In this document: positions 8,937 through 17,254 of the stretch, piece after piece
Layout: each line of letters opens with the position of its first letter
Position numbering within the stretch: position 1 is the first letter of the stretch
NCBI RefSeq assembly: GCF_030373245.1
Contig: NZ_JAUCZF010000001.1
Coordinates: 496,001 to 560,000 of the forward strand
DNA: 64,000 bases
Direction of reading: 5' to 3'
Source: Hydrogenophaga sp.
GTDB taxonomy: Bacteria > Pseudomonadota > Gammaproteobacteria > Burkholderiales > Burkholderiaceae_C
Program-made: the position numbers and the translations under genes
The notes under the pieces: model-generated
The model's database searches: none
What the model was told of the DNA's origin: nothing
The model's input: only the letters and a program-made list of their open reading frames with translations

Positions 8937-10154
8937 TCACCGAGGCTTGAGCACCTTGGGCACCGCATTGGGCCGAAGCCGGAAGGCGTCGGGCATGCGC
9001 GAACCCAGCAGCGGACGCAAGTACAGGCGAAAGGCGTCCGTCACGTCGGTGCCGTTCGCCGCTATGAACTCGTCTTCCATCACGCGCGTCTTGCCCGCGA
9101 CTGCGGAGAGCGGCAGCAGCTCGTAGTCGGCCGAATAAAAACCTGTGCGCTTGATCGCCACCGAGCCGTCCACTTTGCCCCACATCGCGTACTGAACCGC
9201 CTTCTCACCCACTTCACGCGCTTCGCGCTGGTCCACATCGCTCACGCAGCCGATGAAGCTGCGCTGCAGGTAGCCAAAGGTGTCGCCGCGCACACGTTTG
9301 ATGCCGAGCTTGAGCTTGATCTCTTCGCACAGCAGATCGGCCAGGGCACCTGTGCCGGAAAGCTGCACATTGCCATGCGCATCCTTTTCGATGTCTTTTG
9401 CCAGCTGCGTGATGATGGGCTGGCCCGACGCATCGTGGATGCCCTCGCTCACCGCGATCACGCAGCGCCCATGGCGCTCGTACACCGCTTTCACGTCGGC
9501 CAGGAAGGTCGGGATGTCGAACACCCGCTCGGGCATGTAAATCAGATGCGGACCATCGTCGTCAAACTTCTTGCCCAGCGCCGACGCTGCCGTGAGAAAA
9601 CCCGCGTGCCGCCCCATGACCACGCCCACATACACGCCCGGCAGCGCCGCGTTGTCGAGGTTGGCGCCAGCAAAGGCCTGGGCCACGAAACGCGCTGCTG
9701 AGGGAAAGCCCGGTGTGTGGTCGCTGCCCACCAGGTCGTTGTCGATCGTTTTGGGAATGTGGATGCTGCGCAGCGGGTAGTTGGCCTTGTGCGCTTCTTC
9801 GCTCACGATGCGCACCGTGTCTGAAGAGTCGTTACCGCCGATGTAGAAGAAGTGCTCGATCTCGTGCGCGCGCAACACCTTGAAGATTTCCTGGCAATAT
9901 TTCAGGTCGGGCTTGTCGCGTGTGGAGCCCAGCGCGGACGACGGCGTGCTCGCCACCGCCTCCAGGTTGTGGCTGGTCTCCTGGGTGAGGTCGACAAAGT
10001 CCTCATCCACGATGCCGCGCACGCCATGGCGCGCGCCGTAGACCAGCCTCACGTTGCGAAAGCGCCGCGCCTCCAGCGCCACGCCCACCATGGACTGGTT
10101 GATGACGGCGGTGGGGCCGCCACCCTGGGCGACGAGGATTTTTCCGGATGACAT
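8937..10154 (-). CDS. 6-phosphofructokinase, pyrophosphate-dependent type
   Basis: A 405-residue phosphofructokinase that phosphorylates fructose 6-phosphate. The N-terminal phosphate loop GGGPTAVIN is followed by YIGGNDSSDTV, PKTIDND, and VVMGRHAGFLTAAS. In the IGG-D-G-S position of ATP enzymes this protein has N-D, and Lys replaces Gly in PKTIDND; both changes mark pyrophosphate users. The reaction would then be reversible and serve both glycolysis and gluconeogenesis. I chose the ATG at 10154 because GGAG lies about 7 nt upstream and the core begins at once. The phosphate donor is inferred from the motifs. Confidence 0.88.
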   Translation of the reverse strand: MSSGKILVAQGGGPTAVINQSMVGVALEARRFRNVRLVYGARHGVRGIVDEDFVDLTQETSHNLEAVASTPSSALGSTRDKPDLKYCQEIFKVLRAHEIEHFFYIGGNDSSDTVRIVSEEAHKANYPLRSIHIPKTIDNDLVGSDHTPGFPSAARFVAQAFAGANLDNAALPGVYVGVVMGRHAGFLTAASALGKKFDDDGPHLIYMPERVFDIPTFLADVKAVYERHGRCVIAVSEGIHDASGQPIITQLAKDIEKDAHGNVQLSGTGALADLLCEEIKLKLGIKRVRGDTFGYLQRSFIGCVSDVDQREAREVGEKAVQYAMWGKVDGSVAIKRTGFYSADYELLPLSAVAGKTRVMEDEFIAANGTDVTDAFRLYLRPLLGSRMPDAFRLRPNAVPKVLKPR

Positions 10155-10353
10155 GGAACGGACTCCTTCAATGCTGGTTGGCCAAGTGTGAGCCCAATTG
10201 CACCCACCCTTCAACGGTCACGTCCGAAACCGCGGCGCACGCCTAGCACCAGGACGGTACCGAATCGGTCTACTGCTCAAAACAAGTGGGGCGCGAGAGC
10301 CTCATCGAAACCCTGGACAACGCCCCTCTCATGCCGGTGCGACACTCTTGTCC

Positions 10354-11415
10354 ATGAAGACCTTCCACAACCCCCACCAAGCGCTGCACCAAGGCCAGCA
10401 GGAAATGTTCCGAGGGCGTCTGGTGCCCTGCCACGAAGTGCCTGCACGGCTCGACTTCGTGCTGAATGAGCTGCAGCGCCGGCCGCTGGGCGCGCTGGAG
10501 ATCCCAATGGTCGCTGACACCGAACTGGAAGCCGCGATCGCCCGCGTGCACACCCAGCGCTACACAGACTTTCTGGCCAGCGCCTGGGACCATTGGGTGG
10601 CGATGGATCCAGCGAACGCGCAGCGCGACGTCTTGCCTTCGGTCTGGCCCTTGAGCAACCAGCACGCCTTCCGTGCCGACGTCCTGCCCACCAATTTCGC
10701 AGCTCGCCTGGGTCTGTTTGCCTTTGACGCCGGTTCGCCCCTGATGGCAGGTACCTGGATGGCCGCGCGCGGGGGCGCAGCCTGTGCGGTGGCGGCGGCG
10801 CGCGAGGTGTTGGGCGGTGCGCGCTCGGCGTTTGCCCTCACCCGTCCACCGGGCCACCATGCCGGCCCCGACTTCTTGGGCGGCTACTGCTTTCTGAACA
10901 ACGCCGCCATAGCCGCACAGGCTTTAGTGGATGGCGGCGAGTCGCGCGTGGCGGTGCTCGACGTGGACTACCACCATGGCAACGGCACGCAAACCATCTT
11001 TTACGAACGCGCCGATGTGCTCACCGTCTCTGTCCACGGTGACCCCATGACCGAGTACCCTTTTTTCCTCGGTCATGCCGATGAACGGGGCGCTGGCCCG
11101 GGCACGGGCTTCAACCTCAACCTGCCGCTGCCCCGCGGCACCGGCTTTGCCGCCTGGCGCGCCGCGCTCGATCAGGGGCTGCAAGCGGTGAAGGACTTTG
11201 GTGCCGGCGCCCTTGTGGTGCCCATGGGCCTGGACACCTTTGAAGGCGATCCGATCTCGGGCTTCACGCTCAAGACAGAGGACTACCTCGCCGTCGGCGA
11301 AGCGCTGGCCAGCGCCGGCCTGCCCACCGTCTTCACCTTCGAGGGCGGTTACGCAGTGGACGCGGTGGGCGTGAACGCAGTCAACCTGCTCGAAGGATTT
11401 GAGCGCGCCGCCTGA
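10354..11415 (+). CDS. histone deacetylase-superfamily enzyme, acetylpolyamine amidohydrolase-like
   Basis: A 353-residue zinc amidohydrolase of the class II HDAC/acetylpolyamine deacetylase fold. Motifs in order are RPPGHHAGPDF, GGYCFLNNAAIAAQAL, the zinc-binding LDVDYHHGNGTQTIFYERADV with D and H ligands, VSVHGDP, and the second zinc Asp in PMGLDTFEGDPISGF. In bacteria such enzymes remove acetyl groups from polyamines or other small acetylamides in the cytoplasm. The ATG at 10354 begins the conserved N-terminus (MKTFHNPHQALH); the frame is open to 10198 but that part has no homology I can see. It diverges from the phosphofructokinase gene. Confidence 0.88.
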   Translation: MKTFHNPHQALHQGQQEMFRGRLVPCHEVPARLDFVLNELQRRPLGALEIPMVADTELEAAIARVHTQRYTDFLASAWDHWVAMDPANAQRDVLPSVWPLSNQHAFRADVLPTNFAARLGLFAFDAGSPLMAGTWMAARGGAACAVAAAREVLGGARSAFALTRPPGHHAGPDFLGGYCFLNNAAIAAQALVDGGESRVAVLDVDYHHGNGTQTIFYERADVLTVSVHGDPMTEYPFFLGHADERGAGPGTGFNLNLPLPRGTGFAAWRAALDQGLQAVKDFGAGALVVPMGLDTFEGDPISGFTLKTEDYLAVGEALASAGLPTVFTFEGGYAVDAVGVNAVNLLEGFERAA

Positions 11416-11567
11416 AGGGGCCTATGTTCTGCATGGCTTCAGCGCAAGCCCCCCGAGCCCGATTCAATGCACACCCACAGACGCCATCGGGCCCGCTTTG
11501 CCAGCACGCCAGTGCGGCCGCCCTTGAGGGGTTGGTGATGCGAAATGGCGCGGAGGGCACTGCCTGA

Positions 11568-12125
11568 TCAGACCGCTTTCCAGAAGATGTAGTCGGCCTG
11601 GTAGTTCACGATCTGCTTCGCACCCATGTTGGTGGCTGCGCAGGCGCTGCCCGGTGCCACGCCGCCTCGTGTTTTCAGGCGCTGGATGTAGGTCGTGCCG
11701 CTCATGGCGCCCGCGCCCATGGCCGGACTGGCCTGCACCAGCTGCAGCGGGATGTTGCCCGCGCCGCCCGGCGCCACCGCCAGTTGCTTGCCGGTGATCT
11801 TGGAGCCGTCCATGGCTTCCCAGGTCGCGGGCGGACCGTAGTACTTGCCCACCGGCTTACCGCTGCGGTCGAGCAGCCGGGCGTCGGGGCCGGCAAAGAC
11901 CCATTCGAACTGACCGGCCATGTCCTTCTTAGCACGGCATTCGTAGGTGATCTGGCCGACACCCACGGTCTCCAGGGCCACCTTTTGGCCAGCGGGTACC
12001 TTCATGGTGTCGGGCAGGCCGTCCTGAGCAGATGCCATGCCCGACATGGGCCCGGCGCTCATGCTGGAAGCGCAGGCGGACAGGGCCACCAGGGCAGCGG
12101 TGGCGAGCGTGGTTTTGATGATCAT
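11568..12125 (-). CDS. DUF3455 domain lipoprotein
   Basis: A 185-residue protein with a lipoprotein signal (ATAALVALSAC, lipobox LSAC near residue 14) and a DUF3455 domain: VPAGQKVALETVGVGQITYECRA, a FEWVFAGPDA core, and the ends TYIQRLKTRGGVAP and YQADYIFWKA. It is probably attached to a membrane facing the periplasm. The function of the family is unknown. ATG 12125 has AGGAG upstream. It is the second gene after the ferritin-like gene, 69 nt from its stop, so it probably shares the ECF-type promoter at 12871-12900. Confidence 0.82.
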   Translation of the reverse strand: MIIKTTLATAALVALSACASSMSAGPMSGMASAQDGLPDTMKVPAGQKVALETVGVGQITYECRAKKDMAGQFEWVFAGPDARLLDRSGKPVGKYYGPPATWEAMDGSKITGKQLAVAPGGAGNIPLQLVQASPAMGAGAMSGTTYIQRLKTRGGVAPGSACAATNMGAKQIVNYQADYIFWKAV

Positions 12126-12194
12126 GAAAATTCTCCTGGCTTGAACGGAAACGGAAAGGCTGGGCGGTGGGAAAAGGATCGCGCGGTGCAACGC

Positions 12195-12794
12195 TCAGGC
12201 GCCAAACGACAGCGCACCCGCGGGCAGCTGCCGGCCCAGCGCGTTGTTCAGGATGGTGAAGTGCATGGTTTCGTCAGCGGCCAGTCGAGCTGCGACCTGC
12301 GCCAGCTCGCGGTTGCCAAACGCTGGGATCACACCCAGGTAGGCATTGGTCGCACCCAGCTCCAGGCGAGCGGCCAGGCTCAACACGTCGGCCTGGCTCT
12401 TCAGCGACGCGGCGTTGAGCGACTGCGCATAGGCCTCGATCTTCTGCTCGGCCACCGGCTGGCCGCCCAGCTTCTGGATGGTGGCGATGAGCGCGTCGCG
12501 GTGCGCCTTGTGGTGACCCTGGAACTGCACCGCGATGTCGAGCGCCGGCTTTTGCAGCAGGCCGCTTCCAGCGCCGAGCTGGTAGGCGTTGATGGCCTCG
12601 TGCTCCAGGCCGAGCGCCACGTTGAGGATGGACACGTCCTGGCTCATGTCGCCCTTTGCACCGGCGGCCAGCGCTTCGCGGCCAGCAAGCAAAGCCACGG
12701 CGGTGGCAGACAGGGCGCCGCCAGCGCGCAGGAAATTGCGGCGCGAGGCGGGCACGGCGATGAGGTTCGAACGGGTAGAAGCAGTGAGGTTCAT
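12195..12794 (-). CDS. Tat-exported ferritin-like domain protein
   Basis: A 199-residue protein with a twin-arginine signal (SRRNFLRAGG, then a hydrophobic stretch ending AALA), so it folds in the cytoplasm and is exported. The mature part is a ferritin-like four-helix bundle with repeated metal-ligand signatures: LEHEAINAYQ, GHHKAHRDAL, LELGATNAY and ADETMHFTIL. These place Glu and His for a di-iron or similar centre. ATG 12794 has AGGA upstream, and longer reading frames to 13070 are not supported. It is the first gene of the leftward arm of the ECF-type regulon. A role in iron handling or peroxide removal is inferred. Confidence 0.85.
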   Translation of the reverse strand: MNLTASTRSNLIAVPASRRNFLRAGGALSATAVALLAGREALAAGAKGDMSQDVSILNVALGLEHEAINAYQLGAGSGLLQKPALDIAVQFQGHHKAHRDALIATIQKLGGQPVAEQKIEAYAQSLNAASLKSQADVLSLAARLELGATNAYLGVIPAFGNRELAQVAARLAADETMHFTILNNALGRQLPAGALSFGA

Positions 12795-12870
12795 GGGGTT
12801 TCCTGTGGATCGAGGGAAGTCGAAGGGGTGAAGCAGATGCCGGCGCAGGCTTTGGCGTGGCCGACACCCT

Positions 12871-12900
12871 GGGTACGCAGCGATCCCCGACCCGGATTCA
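12871..12900 (-). promoter_or_regulatory. ECF-type promoter, leftward arm
   Basis: On the minus strand TGAATCC (12900-12894) is followed by exactly 16 nt and then CGTA (12877-12874), about 80 nt upstream of the ferritin-like gene. The same motif with the same spacing faces the other way at 12937-12963. A -35/-10 pair in this form is typical of ECF sigma factors. The assignment to the sigma factor encoded at 15251 is inference. Confidence 0.55.
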
Positions 12901-12936
12901 GAAAACCCCCATCTCAAACCGGGAATTGAGCGCGAG

Positions 12937-12963
12937 TGAATCCAGTGAGCCCCCTCGCCCGTA
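12937..12963 (+). promoter_or_regulatory. ECF-type promoter, rightward operon
   Basis: TGAATCC at 12937-12943, a 16-nt spacer, then CGTA at 12960-12963. It lies 93 nt upstream of the DUF3034 start and matches the divergent motif at 12871-12900 in both boxes and in spacing. It would drive the operon that itself contains the sigma and anti-sigma genes, giving autoregulation. Confidence 0.55.
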
Positions 12964-13055
12964 GTGGGTGAGCCGGTCAGAAGGTTCTGCACTGGCCGCT
13001 CACCGGTCCACCCCTCACACCTCCACCCTTTCACTCCTCTCGAACTCCTTTCGCC

Positions 13056-14006
13056 ATGTCCAAGACCCACACCTCTCTACCCCACCGACGGGCATCCTCT
13101 CTGGTCCTACTCGCAGCGTCTGGCTTCCTGGCCGCGGCCCTACCAGCCCATGCCGACACCGGCAAACTGCTGCTCACCGGCGGTGTCTCCACCATTGAAG
13201 GGGCGGCCGGCGGCGGCCTGTCCCCCTGGGCCGTGATCGGTACCCAGGCCGCCGAGGGCGAAACCGGCGCCTCCGCCTTCGTGAGCCGCGCAGTCACCCG
13301 CGACTACGGTCTGAGCGTGGTGGGCGCCGCGGTGGGCATCCAGGACCGCGTCGAGCTGTCCGTGGCCCGCCAGGACTTCAACACCGGCATCACCGGCACC
13401 CTGCTCGGTCTCCCCGGCCTGCACCTGCGCCAGAACGTCTTTGGCGCCAAGCTGCGACTGGCTGGCGATGCCGTGCTCGACAGCGACACGCTCATGCCGC
13501 AGATCGCCATCGGTGCACAACACAAACGCCTGCAGTCCAGCGGCCTGGACGGCACGCTGGCCGCGCTGGGCGCAAAACGCAGCGGGACCGATCTGTATGT
13601 GAGTGCAAGCAAACTCTTTCTCGCGCAAGGCATTCTGGTCAACGGGACGCTGCGCGCCACCAACGCCAACCAGAACGGCCTGCTCGGTTTCGGTGCCACG
13701 CTCGGCGGCTCGGAAAACGGCTACCGCGTGCAGCCCGAGCTGTCGGTGGCCTGGCTGCTGCGCAAGAACCTCGCAGTCGGCTTCGAGTACCGCGCCATGC
13801 CCAACCGGCTGCAGCGCGCCGGCAACGTCGCTGGCCTGGGCGATGGCCTGGCGGCCGACGACTGGAAAGACCTGTTCATCGCATGGGCGCCGAGCAAGAA
13901 CCTGTCGCTGGTCCTCGCCTACGTCGATCTCGGCCGCATCGTGCCGGCCACCACCAACCAGCGCAAACAATCCGGCGCCTACCTCTCGGCCCAGCTCGCG
14001 TTCTGA
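13056..14006 (+). CDS. DUF3034 family outer-membrane protein
   Basis: A 316-residue protein with a signal peptide (about residues 1-33, cleaved after AHA) and a DUF3034 body. The body is rich in alternating beta strands, begins GKLLLTGGVSTIEGAAGGGL and ends with the aromatic terminus AYLSAQLAF typical of outer-membrane barrels assembled by BAM. The function of the family is unknown. It is the first gene of the rightward operon, followed after 28 nt by the globin gene. Localisation is inferred from the signal peptide and C-terminal Phe. Confidence 0.82.
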   Translation: MSKTHTSLPHRRASSLVLLAASGFLAAALPAHADTGKLLLTGGVSTIEGAAGGGLSPWAVIGTQAAEGETGASAFVSRAVTRDYGLSVVGAAVGIQDRVELSVARQDFNTGITGTLLGLPGLHLRQNVFGAKLRLAGDAVLDSDTLMPQIAIGAQHKRLQSSGLDGTLAALGAKRSGTDLYVSASKLFLAQGILVNGTLRATNANQNGLLGFGATLGGSENGYRVQPELSVAWLLRKNLAVGFEYRAMPNRLQRAGNVAGLGDGLAADDWKDLFIAWAPSKNLSLVLAYVDLGRIVPATTNQRKQSGAYLSAQLAF

Positions 14007-14034
14007 CCCTCCTGTCCATTTTTTTCCCACCACC

Positions 14035-14514
14035 ATGAAACAACTGCTTCTTGCCATCACCCTCACCGCCACGGCCATGGCCAGTGGTCACGCCATCGCC
14101 CAGGCCATGAGTGCGCCGACGCCCTCACCCGCCTCGGCTTATCCGGTCGCACCCGCTGCGGGTCTGTACAAGGCCTTTGGTGAACAGGCGGGCATCCGCT
14201 CGCTGATGGACGACTTCGTAAAACGGCTGCGCGCCGATGCCCGTATCGGTGACCAGTTCAAGGAGACCAACTTGGACAACCTGGCGAAGTCACTGACCGA
14301 CCAGCTTTGCCAGTTGTCCGGCGGGCCCTGCATCTACCAGGGTCCCGACATGAAAGAGGCACACGCCAACATGGACGTGAAGCGCAGCCACTTCAGCGCG
14401 CTGGTCGAGGTGCTGCAGCAAAGCATGGACGCGCGCGGCATTACCTTCCAGCGACAAAACCAGATGCTGGCCTTGCTCGCCCCGATGCACCGCGACGTGG
14501 CGAACACGCGATGA
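14035..14514 (+). CDS. secreted group I truncated hemoglobin-like protein
   Basis: A 159-residue protein with a signal peptide (MKQLLLAITLTATAMASGHAIAQA) followed by a truncated-globin domain: GLYKAFGEQAGIRSLMDDFVKRL, the proximal-His segment MKEAHANMDVKRSHF, and a C-terminal helix ending in APMHRDVANTR. It would bind heme and so oxygen, NO or peroxide. A globin sent to the periplasm is unusual, since most truncated globins are cytoplasmic. A Cys pair (CQLSGGPC) sits before the proximal His and may form a disulfide. The next gene overlaps its stop by ATGA, so translation is probably coupled. Confidence 0.85.
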   Translation: MKQLLLAITLTATAMASGHAIAQAMSAPTPSPASAYPVAPAAGLYKAFGEQAGIRSLMDDFVKRLRADARIGDQFKETNLDNLAKSLTDQLCQLSGGPCIYQGPDMKEAHANMDVKRSHFSALVEVLQQSMDARGITFQRQNQMLALLAPMHRDVANTR

Positions 14515-15182
14515 ACCCGTCTGCCCGCACCCGACCATGGGCCTTCGCGCTGGCCCTCTGCCTATTGGCTGCTGGCGCCGCACCGGCCGCCACCCTGCAA
14601 GTGACCGTGCTCGCGCGAGATGGCCAGCCCCTGTCCGACGCGGTCGTGATCCTGGAGCCGATGGACAGTGTCTCCCGCCCCAAGGCACCGACTCCCGTCG
14701 ATGCGGTGATCGCCCAGCAGAAGATGCAGTTTGTGCCCGCCCTCAGCCTGGTGCCAGCGGGCTCGCGGATCACCTTCACCAACCTCGACCGCTGGGAGCA
14801 CCATGTGCGAGGCCTGCCCGCCGGCCTGGCGGCGCTCGCTGGCACGGCCACGGGAGGCTTCGAGCTGCGCTTGGGCGGTAAGGCCGAGGGCAAGGCCGCC
14901 GAAAGCAGCACGCTCACGCTCGACCGGCCTGGCCCGATGCAGCTGGGCTGCCACTTGCACGGCTCCATGCGCGGCAGCATCTACGTCACCGACACGCCCT
15001 GGGCGGTGAAGACCAACGCCCAGGGCGTGGCCACCCTGCCCGACGTGCCCGAAGGCGCCGCTCGCCTGCGGGTCTGGCACGCCGACCAGCTGCTGGACGC
15101 GGTACCCACGGCGATCACCGTCACACCGGTCACCGCAGTGAGCCTGGAAACGCGCATCCAGCCGCGCCGGCGGCGGTCCTGA
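14511..15182 (+). CDS. plastocyanin/cupredoxin-like secreted protein (methylamine-utilisation type)
   Basis: A 223-residue protein with a signal peptide (about residues 1-24) and a carboxypeptidase-regulatory/cupredoxin-like beta domain. Candidate copper ligands are His in RWEHHVRGL and Cys plus His in MQLGCHLHGSMRGSIYVTDTP, the C-x2-H-x-H-like arrangement seen in plastocyanin-like 'methylamine utilisation' proteins. A C-terminal beta domain (NAQGVATLPDVPEGAARLRVWHA) follows. It overlaps the globin gene by 4 nt. A periplasmic copper or electron-carrier role next to the globin is inferred. Confidence 0.78.
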   Translation: MNPSARTRPWAFALALCLLAAGAAPAATLQVTVLARDGQPLSDAVVILEPMDSVSRPKAPTPVDAVIAQQKMQFVPALSLVPAGSRITFTNLDRWEHHVRGLPAGLAALAGTATGGFELRLGGKAEGKAAESSTLTLDRPGPMQLGCHLHGSMRGSIYVTDTPWAVKTNAQGVATLPDVPEGAARLRVWHADQLLDAVPTAITVTPVTAVSLETRIQPRRRRS

Positions 15183-15250
15183 TGGAGGCGCCGCGCACCG
15201 GGCACACAGCATCGACAAGCCCCGTGTGCGAGCTGTCGCACAATGCAGCC

Positions 15251-15823
15251 ATGGCAGACATCCAAGACGCTGAGCTGATGGCCTTGATCGAACGCGTGGC
15301 CGCGCAAGACCAGACCGCCCTCAAGACCTTGTACGGATTGACCTCGGGCAAGCTCTACGGTCTGGCCCTGCGGGTGGTGCGCAGCCACGAATGGGCCGAA
15401 GACGCGCTGCAAGACACCTTTCTGCAAGTCTGGCGCACTGCTCCTGACTACCGCGCCTCGCTGAGCCCGCCGATGGCCTGGCTCGGCCTGATGGTGCGCA
15501 GCCGCTCGCTCGACCTCTTGCGCAAGCGCAAGACCGAGCGCGAACACCTGACCGACGAGATCGACGAGGCCATGGCCGAAACGCTCGAAGGCGACTCACC
15601 CAACCCGATGGACACCAGCCTGGCCAGCCAGCAAGCCCGCGCGCTGCAAAAGTGCCTGAGCCAGTTGGACAACAAGCAGCGCGAGGTGGTGAGCCTGGCT
15701 TACCTGCGCGACCTCAGCCACGGCGAGCTGGCCCAGCAGCTCAAACTGCCGCTGGGCACAGTGAAGACCTGGATCCGGCGCGGCCTGGACCAGTTGCGCA
15801 CCTGCATGGCGCGCTTCGCGTGA
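15251..15823 (+). CDS. ECF RNA polymerase sigma factor
   Basis: A 190-residue ECF sigma factor. Region 2 is seen in YGLALRVVRSHEWAEDALQDTFLQVWR; region 4 is SQLDNKQREVVSLAYLRDLSHGELAQQLKLPLGTVKTWIRRGLDQL. It directs RNA polymerase to promoters of an envelope or stress regulon and is held by the anti-sigma factor encoded just downstream. The ATG at 15251 begins the conserved N-terminus; an earlier in-frame start (15182) overlaps the cupredoxin gene's stop and is less likely. It lies 68 nt after that gene and 10 nt before the anti-sigma gene. The SigK-like group is inferred from its partner type. Confidence 0.92.
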   Translation: MADIQDAELMALIERVAAQDQTALKTLYGLTSGKLYGLALRVVRSHEWAEDALQDTFLQVWRTAPDYRASLSPPMAWLGLMVRSRSLDLLRKRKTEREHLTDEIDEAMAETLEGDSPNPMDTSLASQQARALQKCLSQLDNKQREVVSLAYLRDLSHGELAQQLKLPLGTVKTWIRRGLDQLRTCMARFA

Positions 15824-15833
15824 GGTGTCAGCC

Positions 15834-16613
15834 ATGAACCTCAGCCAACACCCCGAACTCATGGACAGGCTGGCCAGTGCCTACGCACTGGGCACGCTGC
15901 GCGGCGGCGCACGGCGCCGCTTTGAAACCCTGGCGCGCCAGCAGCCTGTGGTGCGCGCCGCCGCGCTGGTCTGGCAAGGCCGCGTGGCCGGCATGAACGA
16001 GCTGCAGACGCCGCACGAGCCGGCTGCTGCGGTCTGGTCACGCATCGACAACCTGGTGCGTGCCGATCAGGACATCGCGACCATGGCCGCAGCGCGCGTC
16101 GAGCCGTCCAGGCCCGAAACACGGGGCTGGTGGCGCAACCTGGCGCTGTGGCGCAGCGCCAGTGCGGCCGGCGCGCTGGCCACGGTGCTCGCGGTGGTGA
16201 CCGCCGTGGGCCTGCGCGATGACCTCGGGTCACAGATCGGCGAGCTGCAGGCGCGCCTGGCGAGCACGCCCGCGGTGGAGTATGTGGCGGTGCTGAACGA
16301 CGATCAGGCCAGCGCCTCCATGCTGGTGACCTTCGATCCGAAGAACAACAAGCTCACGCTGCAACGGGTAGGAGGTTTTCAGGAGGCCGCCGACAAGTCG
16401 CTGCAGCTCTGGGCCTTGCCACCTTCGGGCGGTCCGCGCTCACTGGGTGTGCTGAGCCAGGAACGGCTGTTGCAGCTGACTGCCGGCGAGGCCGACGTGC
16501 GCGAAGTGCCCGCCCTGGCGATCAGTCTGGAACCCAAGGGCGGTGTGCCGAGCGAGACTGGCCCGACCGGCCCGGTGCTGTTCAAGGGCGCGTTGATTCA
16601 GAAAATGCTCTGA
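15834..16613 (+). CDS. anti-sigma factor, RskA type
   Basis: A 259-residue membrane-spanning anti-sigma factor. The cytoplasmic N-terminus (PELMDRLASAYALGTLRGGARRRFETLARQQPVV) matches the sigma-binding helix of RskA-type proteins. One membrane helix lies near residues 110-130 (SASAAGALATVLAVVTAVG), and the periplasmic domain carries QLWALPPSGGPRSLGV and ISLEPKGGVPSETGP. It holds the ECF sigma factor encoded 10 nt upstream until an envelope signal releases it. A GTG at 15825 is an alternative start. It ends the rightward operon. Confidence 0.88.
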   Translation: MNLSQHPELMDRLASAYALGTLRGGARRRFETLARQQPVVRAAALVWQGRVAGMNELQTPHEPAAAVWSRIDNLVRADQDIATMAAARVEPSRPETRGWWRNLALWRSASAAGALATVLAVVTAVGLRDDLGSQIGELQARLASTPAVEYVAVLNDDQASASMLVTFDPKNNKLTLQRVGGFQEAADKSLQLWALPPSGGPRSLGVLSQERLLQLTAGEADVREVPALAISLEPKGGVPSETGPTGPVLFKGALIQKML

Positions 16614-16622
16614 GACCGGCCA

Positions 16623-17153
16623 TCAGGCGCGCGCCAGGCTGGCAGCGCGCGCGGCGGGCTGGTCCTGGAGCCGCTCGTGAATTGCTGCCTGGACTTCCCG
16701 ACGCATACCCAGCGCAAACGCTCCTTCGGCCACCAGAAACAGCGGTCCCACAAACAGACCCACGATGTCGTCGACGAAAGCGGGCTTCTTGCCTTCGTAC
16801 CAGTGGCCCAGAAACTGGATCGCCCAGCCAAGGATGAACATGCCCAGACCCGCGCTCAGCCACACGGCAGTGGTCTGCACCGCCAGCACCTGACCGGTCC
16901 ACAGCGCAGCGCCGATCAGCAGTGCCATCACCGCGCCAAAACGCAGATCGAGCCGCAGGTGGAACACGATGGTGCCCACGCCGACCAAGGTTGCGATCGA
17001 CATCGGCCACTCGCCGACCAACACGCTCGGGCGCGACAGCAGCGTGGCAATGGCGAGCACAATGAGCGGGATACCCACCACATGGGTCGCGACGTTGCGA
17101 GGGTCCTGGTGGTAGGCCGCGTACTGAGACAGGTGGTCGGTCAGGGTTTTCAT
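16623..17153 (-). CDS. Mpo1-like (DUF962) membrane protein
   Basis: A 176-residue integral membrane protein of the DUF962/Mpo1 family, whose yeast member is an Fe(II)-dependent dioxygenase acting on 2-hydroxy fatty acids. The conserved polar residues are visible in YHQDPRNVATHVVGIP near the N-terminus and GHWYEGKKPAFVDDIVGLFVGPLF near the C-terminus; four hydrophobic segments lie between and around them. The start at 17153 is the ATG directly before the conserved MKTLTDHLSQYAAYH. It converges with the anti-sigma gene. Substrate in bacteria is unknown. Confidence 0.85.
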   Translation of the reverse strand: MKTLTDHLSQYAAYHQDPRNVATHVVGIPLIVLAIATLLSRPSVLVGEWPMSIATLVGVGTIVFHLRLDLRFGAVMALLIGAALWTGQVLAVQTTAVWLSAGLGMFILGWAIQFLGHWYEGKKPAFVDDIVGLFVGPLFLVAEGAFALGMRREVQAAIHERLQDQPAARAASLARA

Positions 17154-17254
17154 GATGCTGGACAAGCGGTGTTCGTGACGCATGATGGTCGCTCGCCCGC
17201 TGCCTGCGCGTCTGTCAGCCTGCCGACACAAGCTCTACTGGAAAACCCTCATCC

